Of a stretch of 64,000 nucleotides of DNA, positions 25,888 to 34,380 are shown piece by piece (within the stretch, counting starts at the first letter, position 1; each line of letters begins with the position of its first letter). Location of the stretch: positions 186,001 to 250,000 of the forward strand of contig NZ_JAPEPZ010000003.1 in the NCBI RefSeq assembly GCF_026339875.1, in the 5' to 3' direction. This DNA comes from Streptomyces sp. NBC_01571. GTDB taxonomy: Bacteria; Actinomycetota; Actinomycetes; Streptomycetales; Streptomycetaceae. The notes under the pieces are model-generated. The model saw only the letters and a list, made by a program, of their open reading frames with translations, ran no database searches and was not told the DNA's origin. A program made the position numbers and the translations under genes.

Positions 25888-26502
25888 TCAGGCGGGCTGG
25901 GCCGCGGGGCCGAGCAGGACCTCGGTCAGCGCGGCCAGCCGCCGGCCGGTGAGGCCGGGGCGCAGACGGCGGCTCCCGGTGAGGGCGGCCAGGCCGTGCC
26001 AGGCGCTCCACAGGACCTCGGCCAGCAGGGCGCCGTCGCGGCCGGCCGCGACGGGCGCGAGGGCGAGGCCGATCTCGGCGAGGACCTCCGCGAGCGGCGC
26101 CGGCGTGTCGCCGGAAGTGCCCTCCGGAGTGTCTTCGGGGGCGCCGTCGCCTCCCGGGTCGAGGGTGAGCATGGCCTGGTAGAGGACCGGCCCCCGCTCG
26201 GCGAAGTCGACGTAGGCGCGGGCCACCGCGTCCAGCGCGCCGCGCGGCTCCGCCGCGCCCAGGCGGGCGGCGCGCAGGGCGGCGGCGAGTTCGGCGAAAC
26301 CCTCCAGGGCGACCGCGTGGACGATGGCGTCCTTGTTCTTGAAGTGCTGGTACAGCACGGGCTGGCTGTATTCGATACGGTCCGCGAGACGCCGCGTGGT
26401 GACGTAGTCCCAGCCTTCGGCCTCGGCCATCTCGCGGGCCGTGGTGAGGATCAGGCGGTGGCGCTGGGCCTGCTCGCGCAGGCGTCGTTCTCGGAGCGTC
26501 AT
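25888..26502 (-). CDS. TetR-family transcriptional regulator (2 of 3), likely cluster regulator
   Basis: A 204-residue protein with a clear TetR helix-turn-helix (VTTRRLADRIEYSQPVLYQHF, then KNKDAIVHAVA) and a helical ligand domain. An 18-bp-period direct repeat lies 19-45 bp upstream of its start, and a matching element lies between the glycosyltransferase and 2,3-dehydratase genes. It would therefore repress itself, the divergent condensation-like gene and at least part of the sugar genes. The inducing ligand is unknown; the pathway product is a natural guess. Confidence 0.9.
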   Translation of the reverse strand: MTLRERRLREQAQRHRLILTTAREMAEAEGWDYVTTRRLADRIEYSQPVLYQHFKNKDAIVHAVALEGFAELAAALRAARLGAAEPRGALDAVARAYVDFAERGPVLYQAMLTLDPGGDGAPEDTPEGTSGDTPAPLAEVLAEIGLALAPVAAGRDGALLAEVLWSAWHGLAALTGSRRLRPGLTGRRLAALTEVLLGPAAQPA

Positions 26503-26520
26503 GGACCGACTTTAGCACTT

Positions 26521-26547
26521 TCAGCGATAATCGAGCTGTCAGTGATA
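26521..26547. promoter_or_regulatory. 18-bp-period direct-repeat operator between TetR and condensation-like genes
   Basis: TCAGCGATA at 26521-26529 and TCAGTGATA at 26539-26547 (reverse strand TATCACTGA...TATCGCTGA). The same arrangement, TAGCAGTGA...TAGCGCTGA with 18-bp period, is at 29739-29765. The region is AT-rich for this genome and contains the divergent promoters. Confidence 0.7.
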
Positions 26548-26686
26548 GGGTTACTGCCTTTGAAATTCGGGGGGTTGCCGTCCCGCCGTGCGGCGCGGCG
26601 GGTGCCGTCGTGCGGCCGCGTTCGAGCGGCCTTCGAGGCGCGGGCGCCAGCATCGGGGCACGACTGCCCACAGAGAGGGCCCGCCC

Positions 26687-28318
26687 ATGCTGACGCCGAC
26701 TCCCCTGGAGGAGCTGCTCGACCTGGCCGCGGACGTCATCGGCTGCGACCGGCGCGGCCTGCCGGCCGGCGCGGCGGGGTCCCCCTTCATCACGCTGGGC
26801 GGCGGCCTCGGGCAGGCCGTACGGCTGCAGGCGCGCGCCGAGCAGCAGTTGGGCCTGGCCGTGGACCTGGCGCAGCTGCTGGGCCCCGCCCCCCTCGCGG
26901 ACGTACTGGCCCGGGCGCGGCCGGCCCCGGTGCCCGCACCGGGGCCGGCCGCGGGCGGCGGGGGCGTACGGGCGCTGCTGCCGGGGCAGTCGGCGGCGCT
27001 CACCGCCGAGCGGGTCGCCGGTGCCGGTGCGGTGGCCCGGATCCTGAGCGCCGAGCTGTCCGGCCCGCCGGACGCGGGCGCGCTGCGGCGTGCGCTGGCC
27101 GCTCTGAGTGCGCGGCACGAGGGTCTGCGGACCGCTTTCGCCGCCACCCCGCGCGGCCCCGTGCGGCGGGTGCTCGCCGTCTGTCCCCCGCCGCTGGTCA
27201 TGCTGGAGCCGGTGGCCGCGGGTCCGGGCGAGGACCTGGTGGCGGCGGCGCACGCACGGCTGGCCGTGCGGGCGGGGCGGCTGGTCCACCGGCCCGGCCT
27301 GCCGCCGCTGGCCTTCGCGCTGACCCCGCTGGCGGCCGGTTCGCAGCTGCTGTCGTTCGTCCACCACGACGCCGTGGCGGACAGCCGGTCGGCCGCCCTG
27401 GTGTGGCAGGAACTGCTCGCCGACTACGACCGCGCCGTCCGCCGCCGCCCGCTGGACCACACGCCCCGCCCCGGCCCGGACGCGCCGCACCGTACCCGGC
27501 CGGCCGGCCCGGCGCGGGTGCTGCCGGCCGGCCGCGCCGAGCAGCTGCGCGGCCTGGCCGCCGGCCTGGACCTGGCGCCCGCGGCGCGGCCGGCGGCCGC
27601 CTTCGGCTTCCGCGGCGAGCGGCTGCTGTTCGGCCTCGGCACGCGGCTGCGGGACGCGGCCGACGCGACGGCCCGGCGGGCCGGTGTGCCGCACAGCACG
27701 GTGCTGCTGGCGGCCTGGGCGCTGGCGGTGGGCCGGCGGGCGGGCCGCGAACGGCTGCTGGTGGGCACCGAGGTGCCGCGCCGGCTCACCGCGGAGCTGC
27801 TGCGCACCGTCGTGCCGTGCTCGGCGACGGTGCCGGTGGTCTGCGAACTGGAGGGCGGCGTCGACTACTTCCTGCGCGGCATCGCCTGCGCGTTCAGCGA
27901 GGCCCTCCAGTACGCGGAGGTCGACGACGCCGATACGGCGCGCGCCGCGGGGGTGCCCGCGGACCGCTTCCGCCCCGCCCTGGCGCAGGTGACGTTCGCG
28001 GCCCGCGACGAGCTGCTGCCCGAGAGCCTGCGGGCGGGCGGGCTGAGCGCGCGCTTCCATCACGGGCACCCGGGCGCCGTCACCGCGGACGCCGCCCTGA
28101 CGGTGCTGCGCTGGCGCGAACACCCCTTGCTGAGCCTGGAGTTCGCCCGCGCACGGCTCACCCGCGCGCAGGCCGCACAGCTCGCCCGCGCGTTGCGCGC
28201 CGCCCTGACGGCACTGGTGACCTCGCCCCCGCACACGCCGGTCGACGACCTGCCGGACACCGCGGCCGCGCGCGACGAGGCAGCCGCCGCCCGCCCTCTC
28301 GCCGTACCCCTGCCCTGA
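26687..28318 (+). CDS. PCP-like/condensation-like protein with altered active sites
   Basis: A 543-residue protein. Residues 1-75 look like a carrier domain, but the Ser motif is altered: LGGGLGQAVRL replaces LGGDSLxAVRL, so no phosphopantetheine site. Residues about 110-500 are a condensation-domain fold (ALRRALAALSARHEGLRTAF is the C1/C2 region; ATLAQVTF-like C5 near 425). The C3 motif reads HHDAVADSRS (H226-H227). When aligned for length with HHLVADGVS, the catalytic second His becomes Asp228 and the Gly becomes Ser. It may be a non-canonical acyl or amide transferase, or an inactive partner. Placed between the NRPS operon and the sugar genes, it could join amino acid and acyl chain. Confidence 0.8.
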   Translation: MLTPTPLEELLDLAADVIGCDRRGLPAGAAGSPFITLGGGLGQAVRLQARAEQQLGLAVDLAQLLGPAPLADVLARARPAPVPAPGPAAGGGGVRALLPGQSAALTAERVAGAGAVARILSAELSGPPDAGALRRALAALSARHEGLRTAFAATPRGPVRRVLAVCPPPLVMLEPVAAGPGEDLVAAAHARLAVRAGRLVHRPGLPPLAFALTPLAAGSQLLSFVHHDAVADSRSAALVWQELLADYDRAVRRRPLDHTPRPGPDAPHRTRPAGPARVLPAGRAEQLRGLAAGLDLAPAARPAAAFGFRGERLLFGLGTRLRDAADATARRAGVPHSTVLLAAWALAVGRRAGRERLLVGTEVPRRLTAELLRTVVPCSATVPVVCELEGGVDYFLRGIACAFSEALQYAEVDDADTARAAGVPADRFRPALAQVTFAARDELLPESLRAGGLSARFHHGHPGAVTADAALTVLRWREHPLLSLEFARARLTRAQAAQLARALRAALTALVTSPPHTPVDDLPDTAAARDEAAAARPLAVPLP

Positions 28319-28363
28319 CCCCGCACCGCCCTTTCCGGTTCCGGGCTCCGGGTCGCGGGGCCG

Positions 28364-28391
28364 GCTCCCCGGCCGCAGGCGGCCGGGGAGC
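28364..28391. terminator. Bidirectional hairpin between convergent genes
   Basis: GCTCCCCGGCC (28364-28374) pairs with GGCCGGGGAGC (28381-28391), loop six bases. It separates the convergent condensation-like (+) and glycosyltransferase (-) genes and can stop transcription both ways. The rest of the gap is a run of 9-bp GAACAGGCC/GTCAGGCAG repeats. Confidence 0.65.
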
Positions 28392-28524
28392 ATCCGGTGC
28401 GCGCGTACCGGGGGAGTGCACGCGCGCACCGGAGCCGGGGACCGGGCGGCCGGCGGATCGGCACCCGGAGGCGAACAGACCGAACAGGGCGAACAGGCCG
28501 AGCGGGTCAGGCAGGTCGGGCAGG

Positions 28525-29703
28525 TCAGGCGGTGAACTGCGGGAGGCGGGCGGCGGTTTCGGCGGGGCCGGGCATCGCGGCGATCTCGGCGGCGACCTTG
28601 CGGGCCGCGTCCCGGTAGCTCTCGTCGCCCAGGATGCGGCGGGCCTGCTCGGTGACCGCGTCGGCCGACAGGCCGCCGGCGAGGATCACCTCGCCGGCGC
28701 CCGCGTCGCGCACGGCGGCGCCGTTGGCGGGGCCGTCGGCGCCCTGCGGCAGGATCAGCTGGGGCAGCGCGGCCGCCAGCGCGGCCAGGGTGGTGCCCGC
28801 ACCGCCGTGCTGCACCACCAGCGCCGCCCGCTTCAGCGCCTCGGGCTGGGCCACCCACTCCACCGCCACCACGCGCTCGGGCAGTTCACCCAGGTCGCCG
28901 ACGGCCACCACGGGTCCGGTCGCCACCAGGACCGGCACCTGGAGCGGCAGCAGCCCGTCGATGACCGTGCGCAGCACGTCCACCGAGCCCAGTGCGGTGC
29001 CCAGGGTCAGGTAGACGAACGGGCCGTCCGCGTCGCGGATGCCCGCGGGCAGTTCACCCGGCTCGCCGTAGGCGACGGGGCGCTGCTCGATGCGGGGCAG
29101 CGGGGCGGCCAGGAAGCCGGCGTCCTGCAGCGACGGCGGGCAGATGTCGATGTACGTGGCGGCGAGCGCCAGCAGCTGGCCGTAGGGCACGCTCACCCCG
29201 AGGTCGGCCGCGGTGGCCAGCAACTCCTCCTGGATCCGGGCCTCTTCGGGGCCCATCGCCATCACCCCGACGCCGTGCGCGACGGCGGGCACGCCCGCCA
29301 GCCGTGCGGCGAAGGCGGCGCCCGGGTTCATCGCCTCGTAGACGACGAGGTCGGGCCGCCGGTCGGCGAGGACGGGCGCGAGGTCGGCGGCCACCCAGCG
29401 GGGCAGCACCGAACCGAACACCTTCACATGCAGGTCCGCCAGCACCTCCGGCGGCACGTCCTGGGCGCCCAGGTCGGCGCCGTCGTGCTCGAGGGAGGCA
29501 CTGCCGCGCACTGCTTCCATGAACGCCTCGGGGACCGAACGGCCCGCCGTCACCGGCTCCAGGCCGGCGGCCCGCAGGGCCGGGTGGAGCTGCTCGCCGG
29601 TGGCGAACACCACCTCGTGGCCCGCGGCGCGCGCGGCCTTCGCCAAGGGAAGCAGGGGATAGACGTGCCCGAAGTTGCCCGCGCTGGCAAAGAGGATTCT
29701 CAT
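28525..29703 (-). CDS. Glycosyltransferase, GT1/macrolide type
   Basis: A 392-residue GT-B enzyme. The N-terminus MRILFASAGNFGHVYPLLPLA is the acceptor-domain strand-loop; the C-terminal donor domain has VVQHGGAGTTLAALAAALPQ and LPQGADGPANGAAVRDAGAG, the usual nucleotide-sugar site. These enzymes transfer a deoxysugar from its dTDP donor to an aglycone hydroxyl. It is the only glycosyltransferase in the window, so one sugar, or one repeatedly used enzyme, is expected. No auxiliary P450-like EryCII partner is visible. It is divergent from the 2,3-dehydratase and shares an operator with it. Confidence 0.92.
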   Translation of the reverse strand: MRILFASAGNFGHVYPLLPLAKAARAAGHEVVFATGEQLHPALRAAGLEPVTAGRSVPEAFMEAVRGSASLEHDGADLGAQDVPPEVLADLHVKVFGSVLPRWVAADLAPVLADRRPDLVVYEAMNPGAAFAARLAGVPAVAHGVGVMAMGPEEARIQEELLATAADLGVSVPYGQLLALAATYIDICPPSLQDAGFLAAPLPRIEQRPVAYGEPGELPAGIRDADGPFVYLTLGTALGSVDVLRTVIDGLLPLQVPVLVATGPVVAVGDLGELPERVVAVEWVAQPEALKRAALVVQHGGAGTTLAALAAALPQLILPQGADGPANGAAVRDAGAGEVILAGGLSADAVTEQARRILGDESYRDAARKVAAEIAAMPGPAETAARLPQFTA

Positions 29704-29738
29704 ACCGCCTCAGCGTAGGGACGCCCGCCCCCCTTGTC

Positions 29739-29765
29739 TAGCAGTGACAATAGATCTAGCGCTGA
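29739..29765. promoter_or_regulatory. 18-bp-period direct-repeat operator between glycosyltransferase and 2,3-dehydratase genes
   Basis: TAGCAGTGA at 29739-29747 and TAGCGCTGA at 29757-29765. It ends with GCTGAAAG exactly like the TetR-gene element (GCTGAAAGTG on the reverse strand). It stands 36 bp upstream of the glycosyltransferase start, in the shared divergent promoter region. Confidence 0.7.
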
Positions 29766-30000
29766 AAGAAACCGGGAGGGGGCGGCTGCTCCAGGAGGGC
29801 GACCCGGGCGGCCCCACCTGGGCCGCCCCGCGGGGGAGACCCTCTCCTCCGCTCCCCCGCGCCGGGCGCGGGGGCGTGCCTCGAGCGGGCGTGCGGGGCG
29901 TTTCGAGGCGCCCTCCAGCAACGGCCGATCGCGCTGCCGGATGGTCGTGGGCGGCGGCCTGGCCCTGGGCGCGCGGGACACGGCGAAGGAGTCATGTTTT

Positions 30001-31401
30001 ATGACCATCACCCAAGCGGTGCCCGCGGGCGCCCTCACCGGCCTCGGGCGGCGCTTCACGCTGTCGGCCCAGACCCTGGACAGCCCGGTGACACCCAATC
30101 CGGTCTTCCGCGAATGGTTCGCCGAGCAGCGCCGCACCAACCGCTACGAGGTGCGGCGCGTCCCCTTCCGCGAGCTGGTCGGCTGGCGCTTCCAGGGCGC
30201 CACCGGGAACCTGGTGCACGACAGCGGCCGGTTCTTCTCCGTCGAGGGCCTGCACGTGCGCACCGAGTGGAACGGGCACGCCGCGTCCTGGTCGCAGCCG
30301 ATCATCAACCAGCCGGAGATCGGCATCCTGGGCATCGTCGTCAAGGAGTTCGACGGCGTCCTGCACTGCCTGATGCAGGCCAAGATGGAACCCGGCAACA
30401 TCGAGACCGTCCAGCTGTCCCCCACCGTGCAGGCCACCCGCAGCAACTACACCGGGGTGCACCGGGGCGCCCCCGTGAACTACATCGAGTACTTCGCGCC
30501 GCCGCGGACCGCCTCACGGGTGCTGTTCGACTCCCTCCAGTCCGAACAGGGCTCCTGGTTCCTGCGCAAGCGCAACCGGAACATGGTGGTGGAGGCGCTC
30601 GGCCACGTCCCCGAGCACGAGGACTTCGTGTGGCTGACGCTCGGCCAGATCCACCAGCTGCTGCACGAGTCGAACGTGGTCAACATGGACGCCCGTACCG
30701 TGCTGTCGCTGATCCCGTCCTTCGCCGACGAGGGACCCCCGCTGCACTCCATGGAGCACCTCCTCAACCGGCTCACCGAGATCAAGGCGCACCGGGAGCT
30801 GGTGCAGACCAGCATGCCGCTGGCGGCCGTACGGCGCTGGCGGCGCACCGAGGACGGGATCTCCCACGACAGCGGCCACCACTTCACCGTCATCGCCGCG
30901 TCCGTGGCCGCCGCCAACCGCGAGGTCACCCGCTGGACCCAGCCGCTGCTCGCGCCGGCCGAACAGGGCCTGTCCGCGTTCCTGGTGCGCCGCATCGGCG
31001 GCGTGCCGCACCTGCTGGCGCACGCCCGCTCCGAGGCGGGCGTGCTGGACGTGGCGGAGCTCGGCCCCACCGTGCAGTGCCAGCCGGGCCGCGCGCTGAC
31101 CCTGCCCGCACCGCGCCAGCCGCGGTTCCTGGACCTGGTCCTGCGGGCCGAGGCCGGCTCACTGCTGTACGACACCGTGCAGTCCGAGGAGGGCGGGCGC
31201 TTCCACCACGCGGGCAACCGCTACGTCCTGATGGAGGTGGGCGGCGACTTCCCCGTCGACGTGCCCGAGGACTTCCTGTGGGTGACGGTGGACCAGATGT
31301 CCGCGCTGCTGCGGCACAGCAACTACCTGAACATCGAGGCCCGTACGCTGCTGACCGGGCTGCGCGCGGCCTGGGCGCGCGGCGGGGCGTACGCGCGGTG
31401 A
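30001..31401 (+). CDS. dTDP-4-keto-6-deoxyglucose 2,3-dehydratase
   Basis: A 466-residue protein made of two homologous halves, as in all NDP-hexose 2,3-dehydratases (TylX3/OleV type): NLVHDSGRFFSVEGL in the first half matches GISHDSGHHFTVIAA in the second, and LFDSLQSEQGSWF matches LYDTVQSEEGGRF. It removes the C-2 hydroxyl as water to give the 3,4-diketo sugar, the committing step to 2-deoxysugars. The start at 30001 has GAAGGAG upstream. Its stop overlaps the next start as GTGA. Confidence 0.94.
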   Translation: MTITQAVPAGALTGLGRRFTLSAQTLDSPVTPNPVFREWFAEQRRTNRYEVRRVPFRELVGWRFQGATGNLVHDSGRFFSVEGLHVRTEWNGHAASWSQPIINQPEIGILGIVVKEFDGVLHCLMQAKMEPGNIETVQLSPTVQATRSNYTGVHRGAPVNYIEYFAPPRTASRVLFDSLQSEQGSWFLRKRNRNMVVEALGHVPEHEDFVWLTLGQIHQLLHESNVVNMDARTVLSLIPSFADEGPPLHSMEHLLNRLTEIKAHRELVQTSMPLAAVRRWRRTEDGISHDSGHHFTVIAASVAAANREVTRWTQPLLAPAEQGLSAFLVRRIGGVPHLLAHARSEAGVLDVAELGPTVQCQPGRALTLPAPRQPRFLDLVLRAEAGSLLYDTVQSEEGGRFHHAGNRYVLMEVGGDFPVDVPEDFLWVTVDQMSALLRHSNYLNIEARTLLTGLRAAWARGGAYAR

Positions 31402-32387
31402 GCGGGCCGGGCGGGCCGGGCCTGCGCATCGGCGTGCTGGGCTGCGCGGACATCGCCGGACGGCGCATGCTGCCCTCGATGGCCCGCCAGCCGCTCATCC
31501 GGGTGAGCGCCGTGGCCAGCCGCAGCCTCGCCAGGGCGCGGGCGTTCACCGACCGGTTCGGCGGCACGCCGGTGGCCGGCTACGCGCGGCTGCTGGAGCG
31601 CGAGGACGTGGACGCGGTGTACGTGCCGCTGCCGCCCGAGCTGCACACGGAGTGGACGCTGCGGGCGCTGGCGGCCGGCAAGCACGTGCTGTGCGAGAAG
31701 CCGTTCGCGCTGCGGCAGGCCGACGCGGACAAGGCGGTCGCTCTCGCCCGCGAGCGCGGCCTGCTGCTGATGGAGAGCTTCATGTTCCTGCACCACTCCC
31801 AGCACGCCCGCGTCCGCCGGCTCCTCGACGACGGACTGATCGGCGAACTGCAGCTGTTCGGCTCCGAGTTCGGCATCCCGCTGCGCCGCGACGGCGACGG
31901 CACCCTGCGGCGCGCCAGCACCCTGCCCGAGGTCGCCGCCTACCCGCTGCGCGCCGCCCAGCTCTTCCTCGGCCCCGGCCTGCGGGTGGCCGGCGCCCAT
32001 GTGCGCCCGGCCGGCCCGCACGGGCCCGCTCCCGCGGGCGGCGCGCTGCTGACGGCCCCGTCCGGGGCGGCGGCCCAGCTCGCCTACGGTGTCGAGCACG
32101 CCTACCGCAGCGGTTACGACCTGTGGGGCAGCGAGGGGCGGCTGCGGCTGGAACGTGCCTTCAGCACCCCCGACGAGCACGTCCCCGTGCTGCACGTCGA
32201 ACGCGGCGGCGCCGTCGAGGAGATCCGGCTCGCGCCGGACGCCCACTTCACCAACATCGCGGGCGTCTTCGCCCGCGCCGTCCTGCACGGCGAGGACTTC
32301 ACCCCGCACACCGAGGCCGTCCTGGCCCACGCCCGGCTCGTGGACGAGGTGGAACAGGCCGCCGCCACCCGGCCGCCCGCCCCCTGA
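31398..32387 (+). CDS. dTDP-3,4-diketo-2,6-dideoxyhexose 3-ketoreductase (Gfo/Idh/MocA family)
   Basis: A 329-residue protein from GTG 31398, coupled to the dehydratase. The N-terminus LRIGVLGCADIAGRRMLPSM is the NAD(P)-binding fold, and KHVLCEKPFAL holds the EKP lysine of the family. It reduces the 3-keto group made by the dehydratase. The stereochemistry at C-3, which separates olivose-type from digitoxose-type sugars, cannot be read with confidence here. Adjacent placement of 2,3-dehydratase and 3-ketoreductase is the usual pattern in deoxysugar clusters. Confidence 0.92.
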   Translation: MSGPGGPGLRIGVLGCADIAGRRMLPSMARQPLIRVSAVASRSLARARAFTDRFGGTPVAGYARLLEREDVDAVYVPLPPELHTEWTLRALAAGKHVLCEKPFALRQADADKAVALARERGLLLMESFMFLHHSQHARVRRLLDDGLIGELQLFGSEFGIPLRRDGDGTLRRASTLPEVAAYPLRAAQLFLGPGLRVAGAHVRPAGPHGPAPAGGALLTAPSGAAAQLAYGVEHAYRSGYDLWGSEGRLRLERAFSTPDEHVPVLHVERGGAVEEIRLAPDAHFTNIAGVFARAVLHGEDFTPHTEAVLAHARLVDEVEQAAATRPPAP

Positions 32388-32550
32388 CCGCCCCTCCCGC
32401 TCCCCCGGCCCCCGGCCGGCCGCCACCTGACCGGCGGCCGCCGCCGGGACCGGAACCGGGGGCGGGGGGCGGGGTCGGGTGGGGGTACGCGGGGCGGCCC
32501 GGCGCGCACCGCGTGCGCGCCGGGCCGCCCCCCGTCCGCCGGGGGCGCGG

Positions 32551-32970
32551 TTACGCGTCCTGGCCGGCGTGGATGTCGACACCGAGCTGACGGAAGAGGC
32601 CGGCCATGTCCAGCTGGTCCCAGTGCTCGGCCAGCAGCCCGTCCTCGACCCGCCAGAAGTCGATCGACTGGAAGCTGAGCGGACGCCCGGTGGCCTCGAC
32701 CCCGAAGAAGGTGCCCTGGTGGGTGCCGGAGTACTCGAAGCGGCCGGCGATCCGGTCCCCCTCCACGACCAGGTCGTGGGTGACGACCTTGACGTCGGGG
32801 AACGCGGCGAAGATCTGCTCCCAGAACGCCGTGTTGGCCTCGATGCCGTCCTCGACGACCGGGTTGTGGTCGATGTGCCCGGGCGCGGTGTGCGCGCTCA
32901 TGGTGCTCACGTCATGACTGTTGATCATGTCGACGAAGCGCTGGACGAGTTCACGGTGGTTGTCTGCCAT
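32551..32970 (-). CDS. SnoaL-like (NTF2-fold) protein 1
   Basis: A 139-residue NTF2-fold protein with the ester-cyclase-like pattern: LVQRFVDMINSHDVSTM, HIDHNPVVEDG, FWEQIFAAFPDVKVVTHDLV and EHWDQLDMAGLFRQLG. SnoaL relatives close rings, epimerise, hydrate or act as helper folds. AGAGAGG precedes ATG 32970. It sits alone on the minus strand, divergent from rmlA. It is one of three SnoaL-type proteins in the window. Confidence 0.85.
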   Translation of the reverse strand: MADNHRELVQRFVDMINSHDVSTMSAHTAPGHIDHNPVVEDGIEANTAFWEQIFAAFPDVKVVTHDLVVEGDRIAGRFEYSGTHQGTFFGVEATGRPLSFQSIDFWRVEDGLLAEHWDQLDMAGLFRQLGVDIHAGQDA

Positions 32971-33161
32971 GCCTGTGTGCCTCTCTGGGCTCGCGTCACT
33001 GGACGGGCGGGCGAAGGGGCCCCGCGGGTCACCCCGCCGAGCTCGCCACCGGCCGCTGCCCACCGAGGATCCCCACCGCCTCTGGAGCCGCTCTGGAGGG
33101 CGCCTGTGGGCGCGGCCCATCCCCGATCCCGGCTCAAGTGCCCGCTCCTAGCATCGAAGCC

Positions 33162-34229
33162 ATGAAGGCTCTCGTACTCTCCGGCGGGGCCGGAACCCGC
33201 CTGCGCCCCCTCACCCACACATCCGCCAAGCAGCTGGTGCCCGTGGCCAACAAGCCGGTTCTCTTCTACGGCCTGGAAGCGATCGCGGACGCGGGCATCA
33301 CCGAGGTCGGCATCATCGTCGGGGACACCGCCGACGAGATCATGCAAGCCGTCGGCGACGGCTCCAAGTTCGGCCTCGCCGTCACCTACATCCCCCAGTC
33401 CGCTCCCCTGGGACTGGCCCACGCCGTCCTCATCGCCCGCGAGTTCCTCGCCGACGACGACTTCGTCATGTACCTCGGCGACAACTTCATCGTGGGCGGC
33501 ATCTCCGACCTGGTCGACGCCTTCCGCGCGCAGCGGCCCGCCGCCCAGATCCTGCTCACCCAGGTCTCCGACCCGCAGCAGTTCGGGGTCGCCGAATTCG
33601 GCCCCGGCGGACGGATCGTGGGCCTGGAGGAGAAACCGGAGCACCCCAAGAGCGACCTCGCGCTGGTCGGCGTCTACCTGTTCACCGACGCCGTGCACGA
33701 GGCCGTCCGCGCCATCAAGCCGTCCTGGCGCGGCGAACTGGAGATCACCCACGCCCTGCAGTGGCTGATCGACCAGGACCGCGACGTCCGCTCCACCACG
33801 ATCTCCGGGTACTGGAAGGACACCGGCAACGTCGGCGACATGCTGGAGGTCAACCGGTCCGTCCTGGAGCACGCCGAACCCCGTATCGAGGGCGACGTCG
33901 ACGACACCAGCGAGATCATCGGCCGGGTACGGATCGACGAGGGCGCCCGCGTCACCGGCTCACGCATCGTGGGCCCGGCCGTCATCGGCGCCGGCAGCGT
34001 GATCACCGGCTCCTACGTCGGCCCGTTCACCTCCATCGCCGCCGACTGCCGCATCACCGACAGCGAGATCGAGTTCTCCATCGTCCTGGACGGCTCCTCG
34101 GTGCGCGGCGCCCGCCGCGTGGAGGCCTCCATCATCGGACGCAACGTGGAGGTGACCCCCGCCCCGCGGATCCCCGCCGCCCACCGGCTCATCCTCGGCG
34201 ACCACAGCAAGGTGCAGATCTCCTCTTGA
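33162..34229 (+). CDS. rmlA: Glucose-1-phosphate thymidylyltransferase
   Basis: A 355-residue long-form RmlA (StrD type). MKALVLSGGAGTRLRPLTH and SAKQLVPVANKP are the nucleotide-binding and product-binding signatures; residues after about 240 are a left-handed beta-helix with hexapeptide repeats (IGAGSVITGSYVGPF). It makes dTDP-glucose from glucose-1-phosphate and dTTP, the first step of the sugar pathway. No strong ribosome site is visible before ATG 33162. The TnpB element begins directly at its stop codon, splitting it from rmlB. Confidence 0.94.
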   Translation: MKALVLSGGAGTRLRPLTHTSAKQLVPVANKPVLFYGLEAIADAGITEVGIIVGDTADEIMQAVGDGSKFGLAVTYIPQSAPLGLAHAVLIAREFLADDDFVMYLGDNFIVGGISDLVDAFRAQRPAAQILLTQVSDPQQFGVAEFGPGGRIVGLEEKPEHPKSDLALVGVYLFTDAVHEAVRAIKPSWRGELEITHALQWLIDQDRDVRSTTISGYWKDTGNVGDMLEVNRSVLEHAEPRIEGDVDDTSEIIGRVRIDEGARVTGSRIVGPAVIGAGSVITGSYVGPFTSIAADCRITDSEIEFSIVLDGSSVRGARRVEASIIGRNVEVTPAPRIPAAHRLILGDHSKVQISS

Positions 34230-34380
34230 CATCCTCCCTGCCTCACAAGGCCGGGACTCCGGCCTGCCTGCCGGTGCTCACCGGCTGGGGCTTCGAGTGG
34301 GTTCCTCGTTCAACGGGCCCGGCCTGGTGCGGGATCGCCACGCCAGGTCTTACCGGCCCTCCGGAGGCGTTTCGTCTGTC
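34230..34380 (-). ncRNA. Predicted omega/reRNA guide at the TnpB right end
   Basis: In studied IS200/IS605 elements the guide RNA of TnpB comes from the 3' end of tnpB and the right-end stem, with the guide itself read from flanking DNA. Here that region includes the stem at about 34238-34260, and the guide would be the last bases of rmlA. This is placed by analogy only. Confidence 0.35.
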
